Below, piece after piece: positions 1 through 8,201 of a DNA stretch of 64,000 nt. The notes below the pieces were generated by a model. It saw only the letters and a list, made by a program, of their open reading frames with translations, was not told the DNA's origin and made no database searches. Each line of letters opens with the position of its first letter. Position 1 is the stretch's first letter. Source of the DNA: Acinetobacter oleivorans DR1. GTDB lineage: Bacteria; Pseudomonadota; Gammaproteobacteria; Pseudomonadales; Moraxellaceae. The stretch is from assembly GCF_000196795.1 (NCBI RefSeq), contig NC_014259.1, forward strand, positions 1,674,001-1,738,000, written 5' to 3'. A program made the translations under genes and the position numbers.

Positions 1-1776
1 ACTGTTTTATCAGACGAAGTTCGTAAAAAGTATGATGCGCAACGTATTGCTACAGCTCAGTGCCAAAATTACTATTTTAAAGGTACAGATGAATTTGAAA
101 ATGGATTCGATAGTGCTCAAGTAGAATCAGGGGAATACCCAGAAGTTTTAAAAGCTATTTTTGATTCCATTGGTATCGAACATGCACCTGAAGTTGATAA
201 AGCTGTGATGTATGGGGTAGCACAATACCAAACTCGTCATGGTGGGGAATTACCACATCCCTCAATTATCGCAGCTGCATTAACTGCTGGTTTAAATGGT
301 GCCAAACAAATTACAGCATTACCTGCTGAAGCACTTAGTTACTACGACAGCCTTAATGAATCAGGTTTTGATGATGTTAATCATCAACATCATGAATCTG
401 TAAGTATTGTACCTGCCATTACCGTGGCAACCATTGCCAACGTAATTGCGTATGCAACACCTATTGTTGCAATGATTCCGAACTCTAATGGTTCTAATGA
501 AGTTCCTCTTGTATCAATTCGCTTTGTCACCAATCGTGACTTTGGTGCAATGAAGAAATCAGAATACTTAGATGGTGCGAATGCTTCTAAGCCATATGTA
601 GAAGGGCGTTTCCGCTTTGCCTTGTCGAATGGTGGTGCTGGTTTAACATACTCAGTGACAGCTCGTACCTCTTATGCTGATTACAAAGCTAAAACACCCG
701 ATGCTAATGCAAAATTATTGCCGTTTCTTGCCGGTAATGTATCAATCAAAATTAACGGTAAAGAAGTTGCACATACCCGTAATCGCACAAAGTCAAAGCT
801 AACGGGCAAGATCTCCGCTATTGCAGAAAAAGATATTGTAATCAATGGTGTTGAATACCGTGTAGTCGGCAGTGAAATTGACATTACAGCTAGTAAAATT
901 AGCGTGACATTAAATCAAGCCTTACCCGCTGGTGCAAAAGTTGAAGTCTATCTAGTTGCAGATTTTGATGCTCGTGATGGCAACAATAACTACTTGATGA
1001 TCCCAGTTGGTGTAGATTTTGAGCCTGAGTACGAAAATTTGGTGGCATCACCAATTATGGCACAGGTTACTTTATCAACTTTATTGCAATCTCAAGTGAA
1101 TAATGAGCTTAAGCTTGGTTTTCTGGGACAAGCTTTAGCAATTGTCCAAGGAAAAATTTTCTTGGAACAAACTGTTCGATTGTTAGGTGAAGCAAAAGAC
1201 TTGGCTGAGTACTCAAAACGTGAAGTTACTTTTGATGCGTCTCGTGGTGTGACTGGTAAATTAGCAGCTGCATTTAATACTACTGCTGATTTGTTTGGTG
1301 AAGTAAATAAGTTTATTTCCGCTGCTAAATTGGACATTAACCAGCGTACTGGTGGCTCTACTGTTGCATATGATCTATATGTCGGTGACAGTGGTGCAGT
1401 CTTCTTTAATCAGTTGTCGAGCGATAAAATGCCGACAAAAACGGGTTATACCGCTGGTTATGGTCAAATTGTTCGCATCGGAACCCTTGCTGATGGTACC
1501 AATGTTTATCATGCGCCTTCAGCCCAAGAGCTTGTAGCAGAAGCAGATACTGCTTTTGATATGCTTTTAATTGGTCGAGGAAATGAACCAATTCGAGCGC
1601 CGTTTGTAGGCTTCATTCAAACTCCATTATCTGTTATTGAAACACGTCCAGATGCACGTGAATCAGTATTGACCTTAATTGGTTCACAAGCTGCAGAAAT
1701 GAACCCGTTCGAACGTTATGCTGATCAGGGCTATGTCATCCACTGTATCAATATGCCATCCCTCAAAAATTCGTAA
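1..1776 (+). CDS. Phage major capsid-like protein (5' partial)
   Basis: The reading frame is open from base 1 with no plausible start near the edge, so the gene begins upstream; the visible part is 591 residues. It shows features of a capsid subunit: a charged, glutamate-rich N-terminal part, long beta-rich segments in the middle, and a C-terminal stretch (FDMLLIGRGNEPIRAPFVG) that resembles the solvent-exposed loop and closing strand of HK97-fold major capsid proteins. It opens a run of virion genes that is closed by a terminator at 1789. The assignment rests on pattern and position only; another large virion protein is possible. Confidence 0.6.
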   Translation, partial: TVLSDEVRKKYDAQRIATAQCQNYYFKGTDEFENGFDSAQVESGEYPEVLKAIFDSIGIEHAPEVDKAVMYGVAQYQTRHGGELPHPSIIAAALTAGLNGAKQITALPAEALSYYDSLNESGFDDVNHQHHESVSIVPAITVATIANVIAYATPIVAMIPNSNGSNEVPLVSIRFVTNRDFGAMKKSEYLDGANASKPYVEGRFRFALSNGGAGLTYSVTARTSYADYKAKTPDANAKLLPFLAGNVSIKINGKEVAHTRNRTKSKLTGKISAIAEKDIVINGVEYRVVGSEIDITASKISVTLNQALPAGAKVEVYLVADFDARDGNNNYLMIPVGVDFEPEYENLVASPIMAQVTLSTLLQSQVNNELKLGFLGQALAIVQGKIFLEQTVRLLGEAKDLAEYSKREVTFDASRGVTGKLAAAFNTTADLFGEVNKFISAAKLDINQRTGGSTVAYDLYVGDSGAVFFNQLSSDKMPTKTGYTAGYGQIVRIGTLADGTNVYHAPSAQELVAEADTAFDMLLIGRGNEPIRAPFVGFIQTPLSVIETRPDARESVLTLIGSQAAEMNPFERYADQGYVIHCINMPSLKNS

Positions 1777-1788
1777 TACATGACCTGA

Positions 1789-1815
1789 AAGGCGCGTTTC
1801 TATGCGCCTTTTTTA
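1789..1815 (+). terminator. Rho-independent terminator after the capsid-like gene
   Basis: AAGGCGC at 1789-1795 pairs with GCGCCTT at 1804-1810 around an 8-base loop, followed by a T-run. An ATG inside the loop (1802) is in frame with the next gene but lies within the hairpin, so it is not the start. Confidence 0.8.
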
Positions 1816-1840
1816 TTCTAATTCTTGTAAGGAAAAGCTC

Positions 1841-2392
1841 ATGGCTGGAACAACTGAAAGTACCGATGAAACATTAACATCTACAGATGATCAAGCTAAT
1901 ACCAAACACAAAAACACTCGAAGTAAAACCAACAAAACTACAGAAACTCAAAATACCCAAGCTGGTGATGAAAAAGCTTCAGATCAAGGAGATTTATTAA
2001 ATCCTCAAGATCAAGATAACGGCGATGCCAAAGCAGAAAACTCAACACCAGATGAAGTGAAAATCAGTGAAAAGGTCAATAATGAAACCGAATCAAAAGT
2101 AAATGAAATGGACAAAGACGAGGTAGATAAAAAACCTCAAGAAACAAGTTCTTCTAAAAACACTCAACTCATTGATGGGCCATTAGCAGAAACAAAGGGT
2201 GATAACGTAGATCTTTTAGTTATTAACGTGACTAATAACAGTTTTACAACTGTTCTAGAACCGTTATCTCGTGTTGCTCTCGAATCAGGTAAAACAACTA
2301 GCATTACGTGCCATAACCAAACATTTAAATATCAGGTCCTTGAAAACTTACGACAATTGAAAGGGCTAGGTAAAAACTTAACAGTTGAGTAA
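1841..2392 (+). CDS. Phage virion-module protein, acidic linker plus C-terminal domain
   Basis: This is 183 residues from ATG 1841, chosen because AAGGA sits at 1829-1833 and the upstream in-frame ATG falls in a terminator hairpin. Residues about 1-120 are low-complexity, rich in Lys, Glu, Asp, Thr, Asn and Gln, and probably disordered. Residues about 120-183 form a compact domain closely resembling the next gene's product (shared pattern VI.(V/L).NN....EP...V....G, ending QLLENL..(I/L).GL). The function is unknown. Position next to the capsid gene suggests a head accessory or decoration protein, which is inference. Confidence 0.65.
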   Translation: MAGTTESTDETLTSTDDQANTKHKNTRSKTNKTTETQNTQAGDEKASDQGDLLNPQDQDNGDAKAENSTPDEVKISEKVNNETESKVNEMDKDEVDKKPQETSSSKNTQLIDGPLAETKGDNVDLLVINVTNNSFTTVLEPLSRVALESGKTTSITCHNQTFKYQVLENLRQLKGLGKNLTVE

Positions 2393-2396
2393 TAAG

Positions 2397-2684
2397 ATGG
2401 CTATTTTAATTATTGATGGCACAAACCCAATTATGGACGCTGTAGGTGATCTACCAACTCAGCGGGTTATTACTTTGCAGAATAATGGCTTAAATGACAT
2501 TACGGAACCATTTACTCAAGTCAAAGTAAAAGCTGGTGAAAAATTTACTTTTACTTTGATCGGTGATGAAGCTCATAAGCAATTACTTGAGAATTTAGAT
2601 CAAATTAATGGTTTAAAAGGAAGTGTTCTTGAGATTGTACTTTCTGAACCAGAAGAATCGGCGGAACCAGTTGGTGCATTGTAA
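2397..2684 (+). CDS. Small virion-module protein, paralogue of the preceding C-terminal domain
   Basis: This is 95 residues from ATG 2397. A TTG four codons upstream (2385) is possible but has no ribosome site, whereas GAG at 2387-2389 suits the ATG. Residues about 25-85 align with the last 60 residues of the upstream protein (VITLQNNGLNDITEPF; LLENLDQINGLKG), so the two genes derive from a duplication. It lacks the acidic linker. The last gene of its unit, it is followed by a terminator at 2701. The function is not recognised. Confidence 0.7.
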   Translation: MAILIIDGTNPIMDAVGDLPTQRVITLQNNGLNDITEPFTQVKVKAGEKFTFTLIGDEAHKQLLENLDQINGLKGSVLEIVLSEPEESAEPVGAL

Positions 2685-2700
2685 AAACAAAGTAATTTTA

Positions 2701-2725
2701 AAAACCACTTTCGAGTGGTTTTTTT
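2701..2725 (+). terminator. Rho-independent terminator
   Basis: AAAACCACT (2701-2709), TTCG tetraloop, AGTGGTTTT (2714-2722), then T-rich sequence. It separates the head-accessory genes from the next unit. Confidence 0.85.
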
Positions 2726-2729
2726 ACAT

Positions 2730-2735
2730 TGGAAC
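2730..2735 (+). promoter_or_regulatory. TGGAAC unit-start motif, copy 1
   Basis: GGAAC starts 73 nt before the ATG of the sheath-like gene and directly after a terminator T-run. It is one of seven plus-strand copies at near-constant distance from phage start codons; see the finding on this motif. Confidence 0.6.
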
Positions 2736-2803
2736 TAGCTAGAAAACTGATTATGTCCACAGCTCAAAATACCTAAAACAAATAGCCTTGGGCGTGTAAT
2801 GTA

Positions 2804-4099
2804 ATGAATATACTTGCTCTGTCGAGTACTGGTGAGCTATCCCTTGAAACAGGGGCAAGCACATCATTCAAATTAGAATTTGATCCATACAGTTATCTTG
2901 CTAATGCTGAAATCAATGTGGCTTTTTTTGCGAAAGTAACTAGCCCACGTGGTCCAGCTGATATCACAATGCGTTTGATAATTAGAGATGCTGTTACTGG
3001 TGATCTGATTATTTCTGTGCAGGGATCAGTAGACGGAGATATTGAAAGCTCTACATCTATTGTTGCAGTAGCTGATGCCAAAGAATATTTCGAGAAATTT
3101 GAATTAACGCTGGGAATTGATGCGTTACAAGCAATTCTCAAATCAACTGCATATAACGAAGTTAATAGTTTGGGCAGAGCTTCAAAAACATTGGCTTTAG
3201 AGGATGAAGCTTTACCTTCATTTAATGCAGATGAACTATATAAAATTCTCACAAGCCAATTAGATACTCCAGCATATCTGACATTACCTAATCCTCATGA
3301 TTTACCAATTTATGTTGCCGCTCAACGAGCAGCTACAAAATTACGTATTCCTCTAGATGCAGAAATAAATCCAACTTTTACCGCAGAACAAGCCGCTCAA
3401 TTTTCAACAAGCGTGGATGCCCAATCTCAGTTTGTGCAATTTATTTGGAGTCCTAACCTTTGTCGAGCTCGTGATTCAGCCACCCTTAAAGGACGCAAAG
3501 TTCCTGCGTATTATTTAGGCCATTATATCGGTGATAAGTTACTACGGAATGCAAAATTAAATAAACAAGGCTTTGCGCCGTTAAAGAATGCTGTAGCTTG
3601 GAAAGACTACCCATTTACTGCAAAGAACTTAAGCCAGATGTCAGGTAATGATCTTGAGGATGACCAGACTCAGGAAATGCTGGCTAAGGCCAAGGTTAAT
3701 GTAGTACGTCCAGTTAAATTCGAAACTACTTTATTTGTTTTAAGTGATGTACTTACTCAATATCAAAGTAAAAATAGTGCTTTGCGTTTAGTTCCTGCAG
3801 CGGAAATTTCAGGCCGTGTGACGAACAAATGTATCGCAATTCTTAGAACATATATGTTCCAAGCAGCACCGGACTACATTAAAAAAGCTGGTGATGATAT
3901 CCAAGAATTCTTAGAAGGTGCATCTAGTGAAACAACCGGTTGGCTACAGGCAGCTGATGAACTCGGTGGTAAACCTTTCGAGTTTAGCTTAGTTCCAGAT
4001 AAGGACTTTCCATATGAGCGTGTACGACTCTATTTAGCCCATGGGGTAGTTGGTACCACACGTGCCGCAATTTTTGATGAAGATGTTTTAGTTAAATAA
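2804..4099 (+). CDS. Phage tail sheath-like protein
   Basis: This is 431 residues. The middle segment (FIWSPNLCRARDSATLKGRK, then a run on leading to QGFAPLKN) and a C-terminal part made of a long helix followed by short strands recall contractile tail sheath proteins, which list several hundred residues of alternating helix and strand and end in a domain binding the next ring. The extreme N-terminal 130 residues do not look like a usual sheath start; a short sheath-N-terminus-like gene lies downstream at 4941. Myovirus-type tail genes around it support the call, but this is recognition by pattern only. Confidence 0.45.
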   Translation: MNILALSSTGELSLETGASTSFKLEFDPYSYLANAEINVAFFAKVTSPRGPADITMRLIIRDAVTGDLIISVQGSVDGDIESSTSIVAVADAKEYFEKFELTLGIDALQAILKSTAYNEVNSLGRASKTLALEDEALPSFNADELYKILTSQLDTPAYLTLPNPHDLPIYVAAQRAATKLRIPLDAEINPTFTAEQAAQFSTSVDAQSQFVQFIWSPNLCRARDSATLKGRKVPAYYLGHYIGDKLLRNAKLNKQGFAPLKNAVAWKDYPFTAKNLSQMSGNDLEDDQTQEMLAKAKVNVVRPVKFETTLFVLSDVLTQYQSKNSALRLVPAAEISGRVTNKCIAILRTYMFQAAPDYIKKAGDDIQEFLEGASSETTGWLQAADELGGKPFEFSLVPDKDFPYERVRLYLAHGVVGTTRAAIFDEDVLVK

Positions 4100-4114
4100 T
4101 TTAAGGATCTTAAG

Positions 4115-4876
4115 ATGAATCCATTTGGCCCAACCACACAAAAACCTTTGGAATTACGTAAATTTGATTCAGCAGCTGAGCAAATTTCGACAGTTGCAAA
4201 TAAGGTATCTAGTTCTGACCGAGAGCAACAGTCAGTTATTGAACAAGTACGTCAAATTGCCCTAAACATCCTTTCAGATACGGTAGATGCTATTAGCGAA
4301 AATCAGCTTGAAGAAGATGAGATGGGTATTGATTATTTGGATGGATTAATTATTGATGCTTTGGGGGATGCGAATGATGCTATATATGAAAATGCATTAA
4401 TGTCTTCTCTTTCTGATGCTTTTTTAACATTTGGGGTAGTGGATACTGATATTGAAGAAATTTTCAGTGAAAATATCGAAGCAGCAGATGTGGCCTTAGA
4501 AGCAGCTGTAAATACCATGCTCGCTAATATGCCTGACGACGGACCAGAACTAGAGGAATTGATTCGAGAATTCATTTTCGGGGAAGCAGATGAAACTGAA
4601 GAAGGTTTTGATTCTATTGCCAAGAAAATTAAAGCTCGTAACGGCGCATTTAGCCAGCGTAAAGTTAATGGCCGTAAAGTTCACTATCGAGGTGTTTTAG
4701 CTATTCGTCAGGGGCAGAAAACTGTAGTTAATAAACGATTACCTGGTCAAAAGGTTCGATTAACTACAGCTCAAAAGGCTGGTATGAAAAAGGCACGACT
4801 ACATGCTTTTTCAGCAAATGCAATCCGCAAGCGTTTACGATCATTTAATAAAGGTAAACGTTTAGGCATTTACTAA
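4115..4876 (+). CDS. Phage structural protein with acidic N-terminal and basic C-terminal half
   Basis: This is 253 residues, started at ATG 4115 with AAGGAT at 4103-4108. Residues about 60-165 are strongly acidic and helical. The last 85 residues are strongly basic (KKIKARNGAFSQRK, MKKARLHAF, RKRLRSFNKGKR), a composition typical of DNA- or scaffold-contacting virion proteins. No family was recognised. It sits 15 nt after the sheath-like gene and ahead of a terminator-like hairpin, so it belongs to the same unit. Confidence 0.6.
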   Translation: MNPFGPTTQKPLELRKFDSAAEQISTVANKVSSSDREQQSVIEQVRQIALNILSDTVDAISENQLEEDEMGIDYLDGLIIDALGDANDAIYENALMSSLSDAFLTFGVVDTDIEEIFSENIEAADVALEAAVNTMLANMPDDGPELEELIREFIFGEADETEEGFDSIAKKIKARNGAFSQRKVNGRKVHYRGVLAIRQGQKTVVNKRLPGQKVRLTTAQKAGMKKARLHAFSANAIRKRLRSFNKGKRLGIY

Positions 4877-4885
4877 TCGTTCAAT

Positions 4886-4916
4886 AGGTAAAGTCATTGA
4901 TTTGGCTTTACCTTTA
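4886..4916 (+). terminator. Probable terminator
   Basis: AGGTAAAG (4886-4893) pairs with CTTTACCT (4906-4913) across a 12-base loop, followed by TTT. The T-run is short, so it may be leaky and allow readthrough into the gene at 4941. Confidence 0.5.
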
Positions 4917-4940
4917 ATACAATAAATTGAGGAAATAAGC

Positions 4941-5219
4941 ATGAATACAACACAGATTTTAGGTGAAGCGCCGGGTATTCAATATCAGAAAAAAACTGAT
5001 AAAACCGAGACAAAAACGAATCAGTCACTAACGGATACAATTATCATTGGTCGTTTTAAACGTGGCCGTTTCGACATGCCCATGACAATTCATAACGGGA
5101 ATATCCGTGGTCAACTTGGATATGATCCAAAAAATCCAGATTACATTTGTGTTCAAGAATGTCTTGATCGTAATGTTCCTTCGGTTCAGGTATTACGTGT
5201 TCCGCCTAATATTGGGTAA
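4941..5219 (+). CDS. Short protein resembling a tail sheath N-terminal domain
   Basis: This is 92 residues, with a good ribosome site (GAGGAA) before ATG 4941. The pattern IIIGRFKRGRFDMPMTIHNG followed by YDPKNPDYICVQECLDRNV and VQVLRV is like the first globular domain of contractile sheath proteins (a strand, a GRF.RG turn, a lining-up segment, a helix, then a strand with VLRV). It then stops. It could be a free-standing collar or terminator-type protein, or the remains of a longer gene cut when hipBA arrived downstream. No coding continuation is visible after 5219. Confidence 0.55.
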   Translation: MNTTQILGEAPGIQYQKKTDKTETKTNQSLTDTIIIGRFKRGRFDMPMTIHNGNIRGQLGYDPKNPDYICVQECLDRNVPSVQVLRVPPNIG

Positions 5220-5239
5220 TTAATCAAAGATTATAAAAT

Positions 5240-5262
5240 AGCTGCCTTGGGGTGGCTTTTTT
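5240..5262 (+). terminator. Terminator ahead of hipBA
   Basis: AGCTGCC (5240-5246), TTGG loop, GGTGGCT (5251-5257) with two wobble pairs, then T-run. It resembles the hairpin at 7009-7034 on the other side of the hipBA cassette. Confidence 0.55.
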
Positions 5263-5365
5263 AATTTAACAATTTAGTTTGTATTTATATAACAAACTCT
5301 TAGGATTTAATTTTCTAATTTAAATATTTTTAATAGTTCTTTTGTGATATTTAAATCTGGTTAAA

Positions 5366-5380
5366 GGTTCAAATATGACC
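5366..5380 (+). promoter_or_regulatory. Upstream hipBA operator half-repeat
   Basis: GGTTCAAATATGACC is a near copy of the site at 5420-5433 (GTTCAAAT.TGA.C shared). It lies upstream of the predicted -35 element; two such sites flanking a promoter fit autoregulation by a HipB-type repressor. Confidence 0.5.
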
Positions 5381-5387
5381 TTTCTAT

Positions 5388-5416
5388 TTGTAAATAAATT
5401 GAATCTAATGTAAGAT
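5388..5416 (+). promoter_or_regulatory. hipBA promoter
   Basis: TTGTAA (5388-5393) and TAAGAT (5411-5416) are separated by 17 bases, a good sigma-70 arrangement, placed between two operator-like repeats and 43 nt before the hipB start. Confidence 0.55.
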
Positions 5417-5419
5417 ATA

Positions 5420-5433
5420 GTTCAAATCTGAAC
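5420..5433 (+). promoter_or_regulatory. hipBA operator over the transcription start
   Basis: GTTCAAATCTGAAC is a perfect 5-bp inverted repeat with a 4-base centre, just downstream of the -10 element where a bound repressor would block initiation. Confidence 0.55.
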
Positions 5434-5458
5434 TTTTAATTGCTTTAAGGTTTCTTAT

Positions 5459-5770
5459 ATGGACTACAAAGATAAGTTTTTTCCGCTAGACGCGGAGAAT
5501 TTTATAAAAGACTTAAGTCTATTGATAAAATTTTATCGATTAGAAAAAAATATGCGTCAGGTGGATTTAGCAGAGGCAGTAGAAGTTTCTTTGTCAACTA
5601 TAAAACGTATAGAAAATGCCGACACGTCAGTAGAGACAGGAGCTCTACTTAAAACTATCTGGTATTTAGGAATTTTAGATCAGTTGAGTCAGGCCTTACC
5701 AAAAATAAAAAAAAATGATGTTAAGCATAAACGTGTTCGGGTTGGCGTTGTAAAGGATGAGGACTTTTAA
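5459..5770 (+). CDS. hipB: HipB-like antitoxin, helix-turn-helix
   Basis: This is 103 residues with AAGG before ATG 5459. Residues about 20-75 form an XRE/Cro helix-turn-helix (MRQVDLAEAVEVSLSTIKRI). Such proteins neutralise the partner HipA kinase and repress their own operon by binding inverted repeats; two candidate operators flank its promoter. Its stop overlaps the hipA start (TAATG), so translation is coupled. The last 25 residues are basic. The gene is more AT-rich than the phage genes around it and has its own promoter, so it is cargo. Confidence 0.85.
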   Translation: MDYKDKFFPLDAENFIKDLSLLIKFYRLEKNMRQVDLAEAVEVSLSTIKRIENADTSVETGALLKTIWYLGILDQLSQALPKIKKNDVKHKRVRVGVVKDEDF

Positions 5771-6993
5771 TGAAACAGACAATATATATATATATTCAAA
5801 TTCCAGATTCAGTTGATTTTGAAACTTTAGGCCGACTATCAGTGATCAATGGTAAAGGTGAGTTTACCTATAACCCTTCATATTCAATTAATTGGGTACC
5901 AGATGAAATTAAGTATCCATTAAGAAAGGGGCATGTATATGAAGTAACAGAAAATAAAGGTATACCAAATTTTATAATGGATATTGTTCCTGATAACTGG
6001 GGGCAAAATTTATTAAAGAGAATTTTTTCTGCAGAAAAAGATACTCCATGGACTACTTTAGATTATTTACTTTATTCAAATAATTCAGATAGATTTGGAG
6101 CAATTTGTATAGGGGAGCAAAGAAGAGTTACTCAAAAGGCAACAAATGAAAATTTCTTAAATATGGTAAAGCTTGAAGACTTTTTAGAATTTACGAGTAA
6201 AGTTAGAAAAGGTGAAGAAATTGAAAAACTAAGATTAGCATTGGCACAGACAACTTCATTAGGTGGTGCTAGACCTAAAATCACCTTGTATGATGATAAA
6301 AAATTGTACTTAGCTAAACCCAAAGATATCAATGATCTCGTAAATGTGCCACGTGTAGAATATGCATGTCTAAGTTTTGCAGAAAAAAAAGGGTTTAATG
6401 TTGCGAACCATAGCTTGGTGCAGATTAACCATAATAATGAGGAAAAAGATGTATTAATATTAGAAAGGTTTGATCGTGAATATGATGAACAATCTAAACG
6501 ATTCCGAAGATTCCCAATGTTAAGTGGTTTAACGTTATTAAATACCTCATGGACTACAATTGATACAACAAGATGGTCATATCCTTTGCTAGCAAATGAA
6601 ATGCTTAGAAAAAGAATTTCATTAGAAGAAATAGAAGAGTTGTATAAAAGAATGATTTTCAATGCATTAGTTGGAAATTCTGATGATCATCCCAAAAACC
6701 ATGCATTTATATACAAAAATGGAAGATGGAAATTAGCTCCATTATTTGATGTAGTACCTCAGGTTGATCTCTTACCTACACTTTTATCAATGAAAATAGG
6801 TGATGAAGGAGAAAAAATAACTCGTAGTAACTTATTAAGTAGTGCTTCAAGTTTTAAAATTGAACAACAGAAAGCTGAAAAGATTGTAGATGAAATATTA
6901 GGCTGGAAAGAAGAGCTTAAGAATCATTATCAAGAGATATTATCGTCTCAAGACTTTGAAACCGTTTGGAGTAAAATTCCAAAAATTGAGTAA
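5770..6993 (+). CDS. hipA: HipA-type Ser/Thr kinase toxin
   Basis: This is 407 residues. HipA toxins phosphorylate a host target (glutamyl-tRNA synthetase in E. coli) and cause growth arrest. Visible family features are an N-terminal HipA domain (YEVTENKGIPNFIMDIVPDN), a glycine-rich loop (TTSLGGARPK, about residues 162-171), the catalytic segment GNSDDHPKNHAF (about 302-313; Asp and Asn of the kinase loop present) and a metal-binding LAPLFDVVP (about 322-330). All key residues look intact, so the toxin is probably active. It is followed by a terminator. Location inside the tail gene block suggests a phage-carried stability or exclusion module. Confidence 0.85.
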   Translation: MKQTIYIYIQIPDSVDFETLGRLSVINGKGEFTYNPSYSINWVPDEIKYPLRKGHVYEVTENKGIPNFIMDIVPDNWGQNLLKRIFSAEKDTPWTTLDYLLYSNNSDRFGAICIGEQRRVTQKATNENFLNMVKLEDFLEFTSKVRKGEEIEKLRLALAQTTSLGGARPKITLYDDKKLYLAKPKDINDLVNVPRVEYACLSFAEKKGFNVANHSLVQINHNNEEKDVLILERFDREYDEQSKRFRRFPMLSGLTLLNTSWTTIDTTRWSYPLLANEMLRKRISLEEIEELYKRMIFNALVGNSDDHPKNHAFIYKNGRWKLAPLFDVVPQVDLLPTLLSMKIGDEGEKITRSNLLSSASSFKIEQQKAEKIVDEILGWKEELKNHYQEILSSQDFETVWSKIPKIE

Positions 6994-7008
6994 AAGAAAC
7001 GATAATAG

Positions 7009-7034
7009 AGCCGCCTATGAAGGTGGCTTTTTTT
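7009..7034 (+). terminator. Terminator after hipA
   Basis: AGCCGCCT (7009-7016), ATGA loop, AGGTGGCT (7021-7028), then seven T. It is similar in arm sequence to the hairpin before hipB. Confidence 0.8.
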
Positions 7035-7035
7035 A

Positions 7036-7041
7036 TGGAAC
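7036..7041 (+). promoter_or_regulatory. TGGAAC unit-start motif, copy 2
   Basis: It directly follows a terminator T-run. GGAAC starts 74 nt before ATG 7111, which helps choose that start over the TTG at 7096. Confidence 0.6.
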
Positions 7042-7075
7042 CACGTAACTTTGTAGAGACTATAACCTTTTAATC

Positions 7076-7106
7076 TTGATGCATATAACAGCCTTTTGAG
7101 CATCAA
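7076..7106 (+). promoter_or_regulatory. Leader hairpin before the tube-like gene
   Basis: TTGATGC (7076-7082) pairs with GCATCAA (7100-7106) around a 17-base loop, ending 4 bases before ATG 7111. The only purine-rich ribosome-site candidate, GAG at 7098-7100, lies at the hairpin edge. Confidence 0.45.
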
Positions 7107-7110
7107 AATT

Positions 7111-7758
7111 ATGCAACAAGCTAATCCGATTTTACTAAATCAGCTTAAACAAGATTACATTGCCTTACAGCAACTTGGCTCACCACTATTAGCTTGCCAA
7201 GGTATGTTTGTGCCTCGTGGTATGGAAGATCTTCGTTTCTTATTTAAAAGTTGTCCACGGCCTATTGTTAGTAATGAAGATCCGGCCGAAGTTCAGTATG
7301 CAGGTGGTTTTACGGGTATTGTTGCTGGACCACCCAAAACCAAATACACAGGTAACCTTCAGATACTAGTTACTGAAGCAGGTCATGACCAAATTCTTGC
7401 TGAATATATCGTTGCAAGTGGTGGCATGATTCATGGTGATTATTACGATGGCCGTCTAGGTAGTTTTACCCGTTCTTATGCACTTGAAAACTGTGCTATT
7501 CGATTTGAATCAGCGGAATATGATTCAGATAGCCGCTCACAAGTCATGACTGTTTCATGTCCAATTGATTACAACTATTTCGGTAGCTTTGCAAGCATTG
7601 GAACTAATGGAAGTATCCAGCCAGGTAAAAAAGAAATCGATGGTACAGCTGATCTTGTTAACCGAGTTCAGCAAGTTATCAATACTGCTCAACAAGCCAC
7701 TAGCCTTGTTAATGCAGTTTCTGGTGTAGGTCGCCAATTGGGCAATCTTTTCGGGTAA
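7111..7758 (+). CDS. Phage tail tube-like structural protein
   Basis: This is 215 residues from ATG 7111. The earlier in-frame TTG (7096) would fall in the leader hairpin and has no ribosome site. A beta-rich core (YAGGFTGIVAGPPKTKYTGN, then a helix QILAEYIVASGG, then RSQVMTVSCPIDYNYFG) resembles tail tube or baseplate tube-initiator proteins, which have two sheets and one helix. The C-terminal 45 residues are an Ala/Gln-rich amphipathic helix. The following genes are a small protein and a hub-like protein, supporting a tail role. Family identity is uncertain. Confidence 0.5.
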   Translation: MQQANPILLNQLKQDYIALQQLGSPLLACQGMFVPRGMEDLRFLFKSCPRPIVSNEDPAEVQYAGGFTGIVAGPPKTKYTGNLQILVTEAGHDQILAEYIVASGGMIHGDYYDGRLGSFTRSYALENCAIRFESAEYDSDSRSQVMTVSCPIDYNYFGSFASIGTNGSIQPGKKEIDGTADLVNRVQQVINTAQQATSLVNAVSGVGRQLGNLFG

Positions 7759-7763
7759 TTGAT

Positions 7764-8201
7764 ATGAAGTTATTACCTGAATCCGAGGGGTATGCTGTAG
7801 TTGCTGGTTCTATCCAGCAACTTTCAGAAGAGCTCTACAAAGAATATCAATTAACTGGTTACTCAATTTTGCTTGAGGATATCGTTAAGGCGTTTATTGA
7901 AGAGACAAAATCTTATGCGGGTTGGGCGACATTAGATTGTCAAACTAAGGCAATTACCAGTATTGAACTGAATGAATCCATAGAACTTAATGGGGATGAG
8001 TACGTAATCATTTTGCCTTTAGTAAAAGCGCATTGTGATCTTTTGCAAGCTCGATTAGTTGAAGCTACCCGTGGGCTTGGAGTCGAAAGTTACGGGCTAT
8101 CAGTCTCTGAAGCACAGCAAATCTATAATGAAAAGAAAGATGCTTTGCCAAAACTTGCATTTTTAATGGTCCCAAAGAGTTTTAACATGGGGAACCGTTA
8201 A
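7764..8201 (+). CDS. Small phage tail-module protein
   Basis: This is 145 residues, 5 nt after the tube-like gene, ending with a TAATG overlap with the hub-like gene. It is mostly helical with no recognised motif. In comparable phages a head-tail completion or tube-terminator protein of about this size occupies such a position. The role is inferred from place only. Confidence 0.55.
   Translation: MKLLPESEGYAVVAGSIQQLSEELYKEYQLTGYSILLEDIVKAFIEETKSYAGWATLDCQTKAITSIELNESIELNGDEYVIILPLVKAHCDLLQARLVEATRGLGVESYGLSVSEAQQIYNEKKDALPKLAFLMVPKSFNMGNR

Noticed and set aside
1802..1840. In-frame ATG at 1802 as the start of the second phage gene
   Set aside because: It lies in the loop and arm of a terminator and has no ribosome site; ATG 1841 has AAGGA upstream.
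2730..2760. Reading the TGGAAC sites as sigma-54 promoters
   Set aside because: No TGC element follows at the required spacing in the copies examined.
7096..7110. TTG 7096 as the start of the tube-like gene
   Set aside because: No ribosome site, inside a leader hairpin, and it breaks the spacing seen for the other motif copies.
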